64,000 nucleotides of DNA, from contig NZ_BOVK01000028.1 in the NCBI RefSeq assembly GCF_018403685.1, positions 41,287-105,286 of the forward strand, given 5' to 3'. This DNA is from Xylanibacillus composti (GTDB lineage Bacteria; Bacillota; Bacilli; Paenibacillales; K13). Position numbers and translations under genes: made by a program. Positions 52,945 to 62,815 of the stretch are shown in pieces (position 1 is the stretch's first letter; each line of letters opens with the position of its first letter). Below the pieces are notes generated by a model. It saw only the letters and a list, made by a program, of their open reading frames with translations. It was not told the origin of the DNA and searched no databases.

Positions 52945-54288
52945 TTACAGAGCCAACCGTTCGCGTATGACCGATGCAATTTGTTCCACATACTGCTCAA
53001 TCTCTTCCTTCTTCGGGCCTTCGGCCATCACTCGCACAACCGGTTCGGTGCCGGAAGGACGGACGAGCACCCGGCCGTTGTCGCCCAACTGCTCCTCCAC
53101 CTTGGCAATGGCCTCCATGACGTTCTCGTCCTCCTCCAGGCGGGATTTGTCCACGCCCTTCACATTAACGAGCACTTGCGGATATTTGGTCATCAATTGC
53201 TTGGAAGCGCCAAGCGACTTGCCGGACTGCTTCAACGTATCCACCAATTGGATCGCTGTCAGAATGCCGTCCCCTGTCGTGTTGTAATCCAGGAAGATGA
53301 CATGGCCCGACTGCTCGCCGCCAAGGTTGAATCCGCCCTTGCGCATCGCTTCCATCACATAGCGATCTCCAACCGCTGTCTGCAGCGCCTTCATGCCAAG
53401 CGGCTCAATGCCCTTGAAGAAGCCGATGTTGCTCATGACGGTAGTCACGATGGTCTGTTCCTTCAACTGACCGTTCCGATTCATGGCATCGCCGCATATA
53501 CAAAGTATAAAGTCGCCATCCACTTCTTCACCGTTCTCATCAATGGCAATCAAGCGGTCTGCATCTCCGTCAAAGGCCAGTCCCAAGTCAGCCTTGCGAT
53601 TGAGCACTTCTTCCTTCAACCGCTCCGGATGCGTGGAACCGCAGCGTTCATTGATATTCAAGCCAGTCGGCTCGGCGCCAATGGTCCAAACTTCAGCGCC
53701 CAGCTCGCGGAATATCTTCGGCGCCAGCTCATAGGCTGCACCATGCGCACAATCCAGTACGATCTTCATGCCATCGAACCGCTGCTTGACCGTAGTCTTC
53801 AAAAAGTCTATATAGCGATATTTCGCTTGTTCGTCCGTTTGCACTGTGCCCATCGCTGCGCCAATCGGCCGCGGCAGCGTATCCACTTCCGCGTCCATCA
53901 GCCTCTCAATCTCGGCCTCCGTTTCATCGAGCAGCTTAAATCCGTCACTGCCAAAAAACTTGATGCCGTTATCGCCAACCGGATTGTGCGACGCAGAAAT
54001 CATCACCCCTGCTGCCGCTCCGAGTTCCCTTGTCAAATAAGCGACGGTAGGCGTCGTGACGACCCCGAGCCGAATGACATCCGCGCCGATGGAAAGCAAG
54101 CCCGCGATCAAGGCGGACTCCAGCATCGGCCCCGAGATTCGTGTATCCAAGCCGATCACGACCTTCGGTCTTTCTGTATGGCCGGCCAGCACATAGCCGC
54201 CGCAGCGTCCAATCTTGAATGCCAGTTCGGGCGAAAGCTCCTGGTTCGCTACGCCCCGCACTCCGTCAGTGCCAAAATATTTCCCCAT
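52945..54288 (-). CDS. glmM: Phosphoglucosamine mutase GlmM
   Basis: 447 residues from ATG at 54288 (AAGGAAGACG upstream); the open frame to 54354 is longer but lacks the family N-terminus [20 protein letters not shown]. The phosphoserine loop is [18 protein letters not shown] with Ser100. The Mg loop is [20 protein letters not shown], the sugar loop [20 protein letters not shown] and the phosphate loop [20 protein letters not shown]. It converts GlcN-6-P to GlcN-1-P. It lies in the cdaA-cdaR-glmM order; GlmM is known to bind and inhibit CdaA. Confidence 0.97.
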   Translation of the reverse strand: MGKYFGTDGVRGVANQELSPELAFKIGRCGGYVLAGHTERPKVVIGLDTRISGPMLESALIAGLLSIGADVIRLGVVTTPTVAYLTRELGAAAGVMISASHNPVGDNGIKFFGSDGFKLLDETEAEIERLMDAEVDTLPRPIGAAMGTVQTDEQAKYRYIDFLKTTVKQRFDGMKIVLDCAHGAAYELAPKIFRELGAEVWTIGAEPTGLNINERCGSTHPERLKEEVLNRKADLGLAFDGDADRLIAIDENGEEVDGDFILCICGDAMNRNGQLKEQTIVTTVMSNIGFFKGIEPLGMKALQTAVGDRYVMEAMRKGGFNLGGEQSGHVIFLDYNTTGDGILTAIQLVDTLKQSGKSLGASKQLMTKYPQVLVNVKGVDKSRLEEDENVMEAIAKVEEQLGDNGRVLVRPSGTEPVVRVMAEGPKKEEIEQYVEQIASVIRERLAL

Positions 54289-54368
54289 TCCTATTCGTCT
54301 TCCTTTCCCCATTTGTTTCTGTTTTTGCTTCTTACACGGTACGCAAGCGCCCAAGGAATGGTGACTTC

Positions 54369-55913
54369 CTAACGGCGGAATGCCTCCGGCTGGTTCGCTC
54401 GCTGCGGTACAAAGGTGGACGCCGCTCGCTCTGGAGCCCGCTCTGCTCCTTCCGCTGCCTGCTTCCGGGCAGCTTCTTGCACAGAGACTTCAGCAACCGC
54501 ATCGGCGCCAGTACCTGTATGGTCCGTACCCGGTGGTGGGACGGACCCGCTTCTGTTGCTTCTATCTTCTTGTCCGGAATCGGCATCAACAGGCGGATCC
54601 GTCTCCGGCTCCTCCTCTTCCGGCACATTCTCCCCATCAACCGGCCCCGCTTCTCCCGGATCGATGCTTCCTCCCGTTTCCTCCGCATCGCGGGGCACGA
54701 TCTCTATCGCAACCGTGGAGGGGAAATTCGCGCCAAACTTGATGAAAGAGGGGAGGTTCCCTCGCAGCGGCACTTCATGGGATCCGGCCGGCAGGTTGCT
54801 TACATCGATAACAAGCTGTACGTTCTCCGCAGTCAAGTTGCCCACGAGCTCCGGCGCTCCTTCTACAGTTACATCCAGGCGGTCGTCCTCCAGATCGACG
54901 AATCGGGTAATGTATTGTTCATTATCTCCGATAATGGTGATCGGCAGCGCAGACAATGTGCGTGTCACCGATGCGACAATCTCAATTTCCACATTCACCG
55001 TGTTGGGCAGCACCTGCTCGATGCCCTCCCGCGCCGGGATATTCAATGTATACGACGTGCTTGAGGTCAGGCGGCTCAAGTCCAGCGTCGGTCCTTCGTA
55101 GAATTCGTACGGATCCAACACATCTTGGGCGCCATAGAGTGTCACTTCATTAACGCTCATCTTGTAAGAAGCTACCGCATATCCCGCTGGCGGCTGCCCG
55201 CTGAACAATAATTGCAGCGGCACGGTTGTGAATGGGCTTGTAATGGGCACCTCCACATTGACGATGGCCGGCTGAATGGCGGCTTGGACGACTTCTCCGT
55301 TGGCCGTCACAGCTTCCACCTTATAATCGCCGTTCAAGGCCGAGCTTCGTCCGCTAATATCTACGCTCACCCGCGCGCTGGCTATTCTGTTCAGTTGGCT
55401 TTGCGGCGCCGTCACATACACCCGACTTGGCGTCGTCACCGCTGTACCGGCAGTGAAGCCTTCCTCGGGCTGACCTCTTACCTCTACAGCAACCGGCACC
55501 TCCTTGCTCTGAATTTCCTCGATCACCACTTTTACCAGAAGCGGCGTAATCGTGACCTGGAAGCCCTCCGGAAATCCTGCACTCTCCAGTGCAATCGTCT
55601 GGGTGCCGGCCCTGGCATTGGACAAATCCGCAATAACGGTCCCTTCCTTGAATTGGCCATCCACAGCCTGTGCCGGACCGCGAACCGTAACCCTTACCGT
55701 TTCCGGTTCCATGGAGACGAAATGATACTGTGAAGTATCCAGTCCAACCCGCTTGATGGAAACATCCGTTATCACTTTTTCATTATAGACAGGCATAGTC
55801 ATCTTGCGATCCGGTGTCACTTCCTCGTCCAGATGGACAACGACCCAGAGCAAAACACCGATCACGAGCGCAATGACGCGAATGACATTCTTGTTGTCAA
55901 ACCACTTATCCAT
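54369..55913 (-). CDS. cdaR: YbbR-domain protein CdaR, regulator of CdaA
   Basis: 514 residues from ATG at 55913 (GGGAGGG 7 nt upstream). One N-terminal membrane helix ([20 protein letters not shown], about 9-28) leads to four extracellular YbbR repeats (about 35-400), each with a pattern like [20 protein letters not shown] or [20 protein letters not shown]. The last about 110 residues are a Pro/Glu/Asp/Gly-rich tail ([20 protein letters not shown] and beyond), longer than usual. CdaR modulates the diadenylate cyclase CdaA. It overlaps cdaA by 8 bp. Confidence 0.93.
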   Translation of the reverse strand: MDKWFDNKNVIRVIALVIGVLLWVVVHLDEEVTPDRKMTMPVYNEKVITDVSIKRVGLDTSQYHFVSMEPETVRVTVRGPAQAVDGQFKEGTVIADLSNARAGTQTIALESAGFPEGFQVTITPLLVKVVIEEIQSKEVPVAVEVRGQPEEGFTAGTAVTTPSRVYVTAPQSQLNRIASARVSVDISGRSSALNGDYKVEAVTANGEVVQAAIQPAIVNVEVPITSPFTTVPLQLLFSGQPPAGYAVASYKMSVNEVTLYGAQDVLDPYEFYEGPTLDLSRLTSSTSYTLNIPAREGIEQVLPNTVNVEIEIVASVTRTLSALPITIIGDNEQYITRFVDLEDDRLDVTVEGAPELVGNLTAENVQLVIDVSNLPAGSHEVPLRGNLPSFIKFGANFPSTVAIEIVPRDAEETGGSIDPGEAGPVDGENVPEEEEPETDPPVDADSGQEDRSNRSGSVPPPGTDHTGTGADAVAEVSVQEAARKQAAEGAERAPERAASTFVPQRANQPEAFRR

Positions 55914-56718
55914 TCGCCTGCCCTCCCTTTCTTCTCCAGAAAGAGCCGCGTTCCTTCGTCTGCGGGCGCAAATCAGCAAACAGCTTGGAAATTAAGGATT
56001 CCTCCGTAATATCGCGCACAACTTGTCCATTCATGGCCAGTGAGATTTGCCCGGTTTCCTCGGACACGACAATGCATATCGCGTCGGAAACCTCGCTCAT
56101 CCCGATCGCTGCCCTGTGCCGCGTACCAAGCTCTTTGGAGATAAAAGGATTTTCCGAGAGGGGCAAGTAGCAGCCTCCCGCTGCAATCGTGTTCTGCTTA
56201 ATAATGACAGCCCCGTCATGCAGGGGCGTATTCGGTGTGAACATGTTGATGAGCAGCTCGGAGCTGATCTGCGCGTTCAGCTGAATCCCTGATTCCGTAT
56301 AATCGTTCAGACCGGTACTTCGCTCAAAGACAATTAACGCCCCAATTTTTCGCTTTGCTAAATAATTAACGGCCTTAATCACTTCACCTATGCGCTGATT
56401 AAATTCCTGATCATCCTCGTTGACCGTTCGCAAAAACAGCTTGCCGCGACCCAACTGCTCCAATGCTCTGCGGAGCTCCGGCTGAAAGATGACAATAACG
56501 GCCAAGACGCCCACTGTAATCATCTGGTTCATTAGCCATTTGAGGGTGTCCAAATTGAACCACACGCTTACGGCCCATGTAATCATGATGATCATGATGC
56601 CTTTCAGCAGCTGAACCGCTCGGGTGCCCTTGACTACCAGGATCAACCGGTACATGATGTAGCTGACGATGAGAATGTCGATTATGTCTGTAATTTTCAT
56701 GTCTTCAAAAATCCCCAT
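55906..56718 (-). CDS. cdaA: Diadenylate cyclase CdaA
   Basis: 270 residues from ATG at 56718 (AGGGGTGGG 3-4 nt upstream). Three N-terminal membrane helices (about 10-75) precede the DAC domain. The catalytic motifs are PLHDGAVIIKQNTIAAGGCY (DGA) and ELGTRHRAAIGMSEVSDAIC (RHR), with GLNDYTESGIQLNAQISSEL before them. It makes c-di-AMP from two ATP and controls potassium and osmolyte balance. It has its own extended -10 promoter (56781-56789), separated from rsiW by a terminator. Confidence 0.96.
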   Translation of the reverse strand: MGIFEDMKITDIIDILIVSYIMYRLILVVKGTRAVQLLKGIMIIMITWAVSVWFNLDTLKWLMNQMITVGVLAVIVIFQPELRRALEQLGRGKLFLRTVNEDDQEFNQRIGEVIKAVNYLAKRKIGALIVFERSTGLNDYTESGIQLNAQISSELLINMFTPNTPLHDGAVIIKQNTIAAGGCYLPLSENPFISKELGTRHRAAIGMSEVSDAICIVVSEETGQISLAMNGQVVRDITEESLISKLFADLRPQTKERGSFWRRKGGQANG

Positions 56719-56780
56719 CAGCCCACCCCTATTCACCGGTAAATTCTTTGCGCATATCCCTATGTTGTGACAATAGCTAT

Positions 56781-56789
56781 ATTTTATCA
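56781..56789 (-). promoter_or_regulatory. Extended -10 promoter of the cdaA-cdaR-glmM operon
   Basis: TG-A-TAAAAT on the minus strand, about 60 bp before the cdaA ATG; TGTCAT lies 17 nt upstream as a weak -35. Confidence 0.45.
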
Positions 56790-56911
56790 TATTCCTTACA
56801 AAGATGACATGCCTGGAGGAGATCAGGTACTCCGAACGGACCACGCGAAGCGGTGCCCAGAGCGAGTGGACATGATCTTCGCAGGCCGTCGCTTCCCGCT
56901 TTGCCGGATAG

Positions 56912-56949
56912 AAAAAAAAGCCTCTCCCGCTAATGCAGCAAGTGAGGCT
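56912..56949 (-). terminator. Terminator of the sigW-rsiW operon
   Basis: AGCCTC (56919-56924) pairs with GAGGCT (56944-56949), followed on the minus strand by T8. Confidence 0.7.
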
Positions 56950-56970
56950 CCTTCCATACGTGTTTGCCTG

Positions 56971-57576
56971 CTAAGGCGTAACCGCTTCGACCCATTCGCC
57001 CATCTTGAACCATAGCCAATCGATGGCTTTGTTGATTTCGGAATGCTCGCCTGAGATCAAAGCAGTAGAAGCTAGATTCAAACGTCCGTCCACGACAACC
57101 AAATTCCCATTCACTTGACCTTCCACGACCAGTTCTCCATTTTCTACATACAGATCGCCGTTAATGACATGTCCGGCCGGAACGATGACCTGATTCTTGG
57201 TAATGATCAACTGATCGAGATCATCCCCCTTAACCATAAGCCGTGTGTCGCTGTCCCACATCGAGACAAGACTCAACAGCATGACTGCAATGAACAGTAC
57301 CGCTGCCGTCACAGCCGGATGCTGGCGCACCCATCGGGTCCAAACCTGGCGTTTCCGTGTACCGGGCAGTGCTTGCATAACCGAGTCCACCAGATAATCC
57401 GGGACAGGTGAACGGGGCATCGAGCGGATCAGCGCTGTTGTACGTGTGTATTGGTCCATTCGCTGCCGGCAAGCTGCACAATCCACCAAGTGTTGTCGGA
57501 GGTCCATACGCCCCTGCGCGTCCAAATCTCCGTCCATATATTCATGAATGAAAGTGATCGCTTCATTGCATTTCAC
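56971..57576 (-). CDS. rsiW: Anti-sigma-W factor RsiW
   Basis: 201 residues from GTG at 57576 (AAAGGGG 9 nt upstream). The zinc-binding anti-sigma (ZAS) domain holds MDLRQHLVDCAACRQRMDQY with the His-x3-Cys-x2-Cys motif. A single membrane helix VTAAVLFIAVMLLSLVSMWD (about 89-108) leads to an extracytoplasmic part with a polymer-forming-like beta repeat (VIVPAGHVINGDLYVENGEL, VNGNLVVVDGRL). It sequesters SigW and is cleaved by site-1 and site-2 proteases upon envelope stress (known for the family). It follows sigW by 76 bp. Confidence 0.92.
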   Translation of the reverse strand: MKCNEAITFIHEYMDGDLDAQGRMDLRQHLVDCAACRQRMDQYTRTTALIRSMPRSPVPDYLVDSVMQALPGTRKRQVWTRWVRQHPAVTAAVLFIAVMLLSLVSMWDSDTRLMVKGDDLDQLIITKNQVIVPAGHVINGDLYVENGELVVEGQVNGNLVVVDGRLNLASTALISGEHSEINKAIDWLWFKMGEWVEAVTP

Positions 57577-57652
57577 GACAGGGTTCCCCTTTCCCGGATA
57601 ACCGAGGTTAGATTGCTTGTGTTATACGATACGTGCCACTTCGAATTATGTT

Positions 57653-58225
57653 TCAAAAAAAATGCTGGTGATCTAATTTTTTTCGAAGCGCTTCCCTACC
57701 CCGATGTACCCGCGTCTTAATGGTAGTGATTGGCATATTCAGCACATCGCTAATTTCCTGCAAGGACATGTCATGCAAATAACGCAATATCACAATGGAT
57801 TTGTATTTCGCGGGCAGCTTCTCAATCGCATCCCGGATAACCTGCTGCGTCTCGGACAACACCAGCTGCTGCTCTGGCAGCGGATCGGGGGATGACAGCA
57901 TATCATGACCGTCTATCCCCTCTCCTTCCGAGCTTTCCGCATCCAGACTCAATGTACTCTTTCGCTTGCGAAGCCGGTCAATGCACAAGTTCGTCCCGAT
58001 GCGATAAATCCAGGTAGAAAATTTATGTGTATCATCATAACGATCCAGATTCGTGTATACGCGCAGAAAGGTATCCTGAACCACATCCTCCGCCTCTTGC
58101 GCATTGCCAAGCATCCGATATGCGAGATGATAAATTCTGTCTTTATATAGCTGTACCAGCTCGCGGAACGCATCGCGGTCGCCATTCCTCGCAAGCTTGG
58201 CCAATCTGGGCTCCAATCCTTCCAA
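57653..58225 (-). CDS. sigW: ECF sigma factor SigW
   Basis: 190 residues from TTG at 58225, 7 nt after GGGAGGG. Region 2 is DRIYHLAYRMLGNAQEAEDV, VQDTFLRVYTNLDRYDD and FSTWIYRIGTNLCIDRLRKR; region 4 is EKLPAKYKSIVILRYLHDMS, LQEISDVLNMPITTIKTRVH and RGREALRKKL. This, with the adjacent zinc anti-sigma factor, cdaA and cdaR, identifies SigW. It drives antibiotic and envelope-stress genes. No convincing TGAAAC/CGTA autoregulatory promoter was found in the 190-bp upstream region. Confidence 0.93.
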   Translation of the reverse strand: MEGLEPRLAKLARNGDRDAFRELVQLYKDRIYHLAYRMLGNAQEAEDVVQDTFLRVYTNLDRYDDTHKFSTWIYRIGTNLCIDRLRKRKSTLSLDAESSEGEGIDGHDMLSSPDPLPEQQLVLSETQQVIRDAIEKLPAKYKSIVILRYLHDMSLQEISDVLNMPITTIKTRVHRGREALRKKLDHQHFF

Positions 58226-58371
58226 CGCCGTCCCTCCCAGCCTTGGTTATGTTTTTCTTTTATTTGTACGACGTGCTCGTAGTATGCAGTGCAATGCCCG
58301 CCACTGGGACCCGGTGACCGGCTCATGGCTTTCATTACAATGGTCTTTCCAGGTATGTACGACGAAGCGCC

Positions 58372-58394
58372 AAAAACCGGGCCTCATGGCCCGG
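58372..58394 (-). terminator. Terminator of ppc
   Basis: CCGGGCC/GGCCCGG stem followed by TTTTTGG on the minus strand. Confidence 0.75.
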
Positions 58395-58415
58395 CGGCAG
58401 CTTGTTCGTTGCTGA

Positions 58416-61205
58416 TCAGCCTGTATTTCTCAGACCCGCTGCAATCCCATTTATCGTCAACAACACTTCACGCAACAAGTCCGAGTCTTCTTCGTCCTTC
58501 TCCCGAAGTCCGCGAAGCTCTGTCAGCAGATCCACTTGCATATAGCTTAGCGGGTCAACATACGGGTTGCGCAGTCTGATCGATTCTTGGATAACAGGTA
58601 CATTATCCAAAATCTCTTCTTGGCCGGTAATCTGCAGGATCAAGGATGAGGTAAGAGCATATTCTTCCTCTATCCAGCCAAAGATCCGGTTGCGCACTTC
58701 ATCGCTCTGTACCATTTTGGCATATTCCTTCGCAATCAACAAATCCGCCTTGGACAAAGCCATCTGCAAATTGTCGATCGTCGAACGGAAAAATCCCCAT
58801 TGTTCGTACATTTCCCGCAGCTCTTGAAGACGCTCCTCCGAATCCTGTACGTAGCTTCTCAGACCCGTTCCTGCAGCGTACCACGCCGGGAGCAAGTAAC
58901 GGCTCTGCGTCCAGGAGAATACCCACGGAATGGCCCGGAGATCCTCGAACCTGTCGCTGTTTTTACGCTTGGAAGGGCGAGACCCAATGTTCAACTCGCC
59001 AATTTCCTGCAGCGGTGTGGATTCCTTGAAGAAGGTTACAAAATCAGGGTCGCGGAAAATAAGATCCTGATACTTCGTCTGGGCTTTCTCCGATATGCTC
59101 TTCATAATGGTTTCCCATTTGTGCAGATTCACATTGCTTTGCGGATTCCGCGCCAGCAACGCTGCCTGAATCAATGCGGAGGTCGCCTGTTCCAGACTGC
59201 GGTATGCAATCCCCTGCAAGGAATATCGGGACGAGAGCACCTCGCCTTGTTCGGTAATCTTAATACCGCCCCCGATTGTTTCCGGCGGTTGCGCCATAAT
59301 GCTGCGGTTAAGCGGCATGCCGCCGCGGCCGAGCGCTCCGCCCCGTCCATGGAAAAACTTCAGCTTAACGTTACAGGCTTTGGCTACCTTCGTTATTTCT
59401 TTCAGTGCTACACGCAGCTCCCAGTTGGCTGTCAAAGCGCCGCCATCCTTGTTGCTGTCGGAGTAGCCGAGCATGATTTCCTGCATATCCCCCATCGCCG
59501 CAACGCTCGCCCGATAAGCCGGAAGCTCGAACAGCTGCTGAACGATGGAAGGCGCCGCATGCAGATCATCAATCGTCTCGAACAGTGGCGTCGGCTGAAG
59601 TGTGCAGGTATAAGTACCGTCGGCATGATGCTGGTACAAGCCCATTTCCTTGGCGAAGAGCAGCACTTCCAACAAATCGCTGACACCCTGCGTCATACTG
59701 ATCAAGTAATGGCGGATACACTCGGTTCCAAACTCCTGCTGTGCACGATAAATGGTACGGTATACGGCTAGTGTTTCCTCAGTCGCTTCGGAATACCCCA
59801 TGAAAGAGGAGGTCAATGGACGCTTTTCCTGCAGTAGATTGTGCAGCAGCTTAATTTTGTCTTCTTCCCCAAGCGAGCTGTAATCGTCCACAATGCCCAA
59901 ATTAGCCAAAATCTCTGTCATAGCCGCCTCGTGCTCCTTGCTGTGCTGGCGAATGTCCAGCGTGACCAGGTGGAAGCCGAACAGCTCGACTTGACGAACC
60001 AGTACATTAATGAATTCTTCTGAGATGTAGTCAGCGTAATGGTTGCGCAGGCTCCGATCAATCAGACGAATTTCTTCCAGAAACTCGTCTTTATTCAAAT
60101 ACCGGGCTTGCTCGGGAACCTGCTTGCTGCCGACATTCTGCAGCTTCTCGATCATATATGCGATCTTGATCCGGTAAGGCTCCGTATCATTATGCCATAC
60201 TTCGGCTGAAGGCAGATCAATGTATTGTTTATCCCAAGCAATGGATTCCAGCAGCTCGTCGCTTACGTTTACGATCGTCGTGCTGAAGGAAAGCTTTTTC
60301 TGCAACGCTCTCAAGCTCTCAATATACTTGCTCAGCGCTACATTCCGATGGAGCTCCAGCGCCTTCCAAGTAATATCGGAAGTAACGGAAGGATTGCCGT
60401 CTCGGTCGCCCCCAATCCAGGAGCCGAATCTTAAAAAGGTAGGAACATGCCAATTGTGGTTCGGATAATACTTCGTCAAGCAGCGTTCCAGTTCTGCATA
60501 CACTTCGGGCAGTGCATCAAACAGTGTTTCGTCAAAATAATACATGCCGTTGCGCACTTCATCGAGCACCGTAGGCTTCCGTTCGCGCAACTCGTCAGTT
60601 TGCCACAATGTCAGTATTTCCGTCATCAGATTGCGGCGAAGCTTATCCCGTTCTTTCCGGGTCAGAGTCGGGTTATCCAGCTTCATCATTTCCTGTGCGA
60701 TGCGATGATGGATATCGCGAACAACTCTGCGCATTGCTTCGGTTGGATGGGCCGTCATCACAAGCTCCAAGGAGATGCCTTGCAGAATTTCCTGCACTTC
60801 CTCGTATGGAATGTTGCGATTGCGCAGCTCCATCACCATGCTTTCAATAGAACCTGGCTGAACGGTTTCTTCTGTAGCGCGCTCATAGTCGCGCTTGCGA
60901 CGAATCCGATGGTTTTGCTCTGCAATGTTCACAAGCTGGAAATAAATCGCGAATGCGCGAATGACTTGATGGCGAATATCCGGATGCAACGTACGGATCG
61001 TTTGTGTAAATTCCTCGAGCATGTCGGGAACAAAATTAGCGCGTAAGGACTTGCTCATTTCCCTGATTTTCTCTACGATATCAAGCAGTTCATTGCCGCC
61101 TTGATGTACCAAAACTTCACCGAGAAGATTACCTAGAAAACGGACATCTCTCCGCAACATATTTACGGAATTTACTGGTTTTGCGTCTATTGTCAGTTCG
61201 GTCAT
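58416..61205 (-). CDS. ppc: Phosphoenolpyruvate carboxylase
   Basis: 929 residues from ATG at 61205 (GGTGAGAAAGG upstream); the frame starts four codons earlier without benefit. Motifs: VMTAHPTEAMRRVVRDIHHR with the catalytic His, RFGSWIGGDRDGNPSVTSDI, MLGYSDSNKDGGALTANWEL and FHGRGGALGRGGMPLNRSIM with the glycine-rich loop. The C-terminus LLTINGIAAGLRNTG ends in the conserved NTG. It makes oxaloacetate from PEP and bicarbonate, an anaplerotic step. The length is normal for bacterial PEPC. It is monocistronic with its own terminator. Confidence 0.97.
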   Translation of the reverse strand: MTELTIDAKPVNSVNMLRRDVRFLGNLLGEVLVHQGGNELLDIVEKIREMSKSLRANFVPDMLEEFTQTIRTLHPDIRHQVIRAFAIYFQLVNIAEQNHRIRRKRDYERATEETVQPGSIESMVMELRNRNIPYEEVQEILQGISLELVMTAHPTEAMRRVVRDIHHRIAQEMMKLDNPTLTRKERDKLRRNLMTEILTLWQTDELRERKPTVLDEVRNGMYYFDETLFDALPEVYAELERCLTKYYPNHNWHVPTFLRFGSWIGGDRDGNPSVTSDITWKALELHRNVALSKYIESLRALQKKLSFSTTIVNVSDELLESIAWDKQYIDLPSAEVWHNDTEPYRIKIAYMIEKLQNVGSKQVPEQARYLNKDEFLEEIRLIDRSLRNHYADYISEEFINVLVRQVELFGFHLVTLDIRQHSKEHEAAMTEILANLGIVDDYSSLGEEDKIKLLHNLLQEKRPLTSSFMGYSEATEETLAVYRTIYRAQQEFGTECIRHYLISMTQGVSDLLEVLLFAKEMGLYQHHADGTYTCTLQPTPLFETIDDLHAAPSIVQQLFELPAYRASVAAMGDMQEIMLGYSDSNKDGGALTANWELRVALKEITKVAKACNVKLKFFHGRGGALGRGGMPLNRSIMAQPPETIGGGIKITEQGEVLSSRYSLQGIAYRSLEQATSALIQAALLARNPQSNVNLHKWETIMKSISEKAQTKYQDLIFRDPDFVTFFKESTPLQEIGELNIGSRPSKRKNSDRFEDLRAIPWVFSWTQSRYLLPAWYAAGTGLRSYVQDSEERLQELREMYEQWGFFRSTIDNLQMALSKADLLIAKEYAKMVQSDEVRNRIFGWIEEEYALTSSLILQITGQEEILDNVPVIQESIRLRNPYVDPLSYMQVDLLTELRGLREKDEEDSDLLREVLLTINGIAAGLRNTG

Positions 61206-61551
61206 AACCTTTCTCACCCCATCTATCTGTTATCTTCGACGTTTTCCCGATAAAGTCCCTACATACCATCATACTAAAAATCTCATAAAAAATCTGCACT
61301 TTGTTGCAAAAAACCAAACGAAATGACAAGAGCAGCTCCCTATCTAGAGCCATTGCTGCTGATAAACAGGCGAATTCATTGGTTCCCCGTACCTCTAACG
61401 GGTTTAATTCCTTCTTTCTGGTTCCCTCAGTATAAAAAAAACACACTTCTCCTGCAGCAGGCTGGAAAAGTGTGCATGGGGTGCGCATTGGAAAATGTCG
61501 ATCCATAGATATTCTTTATGAAGTCGAAATTTCGTGTTTGCCCCTCTAATC
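61206..61551. other. ppc upstream region with the OYE terminator
   Basis: It holds a possible ppc promoter (minus strand TTGCAA, 16-nt spacer, TATGAG, near 61,280-61,305). At 61434-61474 it holds the OYE terminator (CACACTT pairs with AAGTGTG, then T8 on the minus strand). No gene is seen. Confidence 0.45.
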
Positions 61552-62592
61552 TTAATATAGTGCTTGAGTCGCCTTGGGCGTGAAGGGAACCAAATCGTCC
61601 GTTCGACCGTCGCGTATCTTGATCGCCCAAGCGGGGTCCGCCAATAACGACCGGCCAATGGCGACCAGATCGAACTCCTCGCGTTCCAGCCTTTCAATCA
61701 ATCCGTCGATTTTGGTGTTCGCCGCTCCCTTCCCTTCACTAAAGAAGCTCATAAAATCGCTGTCCAGCCCAACCGATCCGACCGTAATCGTCGGCTTGCC
61801 GGTCAGTTTTTTGACCCAGCCGGCCAGATTCAGATCGGAACCCTCGAACTCGGGCTCCCAGAATCGACGGGTGGAGCAGTGGAACATATCCACGCCCGCC
61901 TCTGCCAGAGGAGCCAAAAACTGTTCCAACAACTCCGGCGTTCCAGCCAACTTTGCTGAGTAGTCGCTCGCTTTCCATTGCGAGAAACGCAACACGATCG
62001 GGAAATCCGGTCCGACGACGCTGCGGCAAGCTTGAATAACTTCTGCCGCAAAGCGGGTCCGCGCCATCATGTCGCCGCCATAGCGATCTGTACGCGGGTT
62101 CGTCTTGTCCCAGAAAAACTGGTCGATTAAATAACCGTGCGCGCCGTGAAGCTCCAAACCATCGAATCCAAGCCGCTTGGCTTCGGACGCTGCCTCAGCA
62201 AAAGCTTGAACAATAGCGGCGATATCTGTTTCCGTGTAATCGCCGACATGTCCGCGCGCTCCCATATGCCAAATTTGAGGAATGATCCGTCCCCCTGCCT
62301 TATGGACCTCAGCGACCACCTCTGCCCAACCGTTCAACGCGGCTTCTCCGTAGAAATGAGGCACGTTTTCTTGATTGGACGAATCCGGATGATCGATTAT
62401 AGTTCCTTCCGTCACGATCAACCCTACGCCGTTCTCTGCCCTGCGGCGGTAATAGGCTGCCACATCCGGTCCCGGTACGCCGTTCGGGGAAAACTGCCGG
62501 GTCATGGGCGCCATCACAATGCGATTGGATAACTGAGTATTCAGTACGGTAAACGGTTGAAACAACGCTTGAACGGATTGAGAATAACTCAT
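61552..62592 (-). CDS. Old Yellow Enzyme family NADH:flavin oxidoreductase
   Basis: 346 residues from ATG at 62592 (GGAGG 5 nt upstream; a TTG at 62604 is also open). TIM-barrel OYE: LSNRIVMAPMTRQFSPNGVP, IIPQIWHMGARGHVGDYTET, GFDGLELHGAHGYLIDQFFW, NPRTDRYGGDMMARTRFAAE and VAIGRSLLADPAWAIKIRDG, with the FMN and His/His-type substrate residues. The family reduces activated alkenes, nitro compounds and quinones with NAD(P)H. Three copies of one palindromic operator lie around this gene and the divergent tetR, so it is probably induced by an electrophile. Confidence 0.9.
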   Translation of the reverse strand: MSYSQSVQALFQPFTVLNTQLSNRIVMAPMTRQFSPNGVPGPDVAAYYRRRAENGVGLIVTEGTIIDHPDSSNQENVPHFYGEAALNGWAEVVAEVHKAGGRIIPQIWHMGARGHVGDYTETDIAAIVQAFAEAASEAKRLGFDGLELHGAHGYLIDQFFWDKTNPRTDRYGGDMMARTRFAAEVIQACRSVVGPDFPIVLRFSQWKASDYSAKLAGTPELLEQFLAPLAEAGVDMFHCSTRRFWEPEFEGSDLNLAGWVKKLTGKPTITVGSVGLDSDFMSFFSEGKGAANTKIDGLIERLEREEFDLVAIGRSLLADPAWAIKIRDGRTDDLVPFTPKATQALY

Positions 62593-62636
62593 CATAACCT
62601 CCAAAATAAGTTTTATATAAGTGACGACAACCTTTC

Positions 62637-62652
62637 TTGACTATAAAGTCAA
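62637..62652. promoter_or_regulatory. TetR operator copy 1
   Basis: TTGACT-ATAA-AGTCAA, 6-bp arms, about 45 bp before the OYE start. Confidence 0.75.
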
Positions 62653-62781
62653 ATATATGGCAAAAAAATAAGCGACCACCGTTTCGAATGATTCGTACTC
62701 CGCTCGCTTCCCAGAAGCCTCAAGCATCACCTCCTTCATTCCAGCATTCATTCCATAGTCCCGAGCGGGAACATATCATAC

Positions 62782-62797
62782 TTGACTATACAGTCAA
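62782..62797. promoter_or_regulatory. TetR operator copy 2
   Basis: TTGACT-ATAC-AGTCAA (7-bp arms counting the flanking C/G). On the minus strand TATGAT follows directly, so the palindrome would fill the spacer between -35 and -10 of the OYE promoter. It lies 18 bp before the tetR stop codon. Confidence 0.7.
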
Positions 62798-62815
62798 GAA
62801 AAGCACAAAAAATAA

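Noticed and set aside
52885..54372. 495-codon plus-strand frame opposite glmM
   Set aside because: Antisense of glmM with no recognisable domains; glmM is unambiguous.
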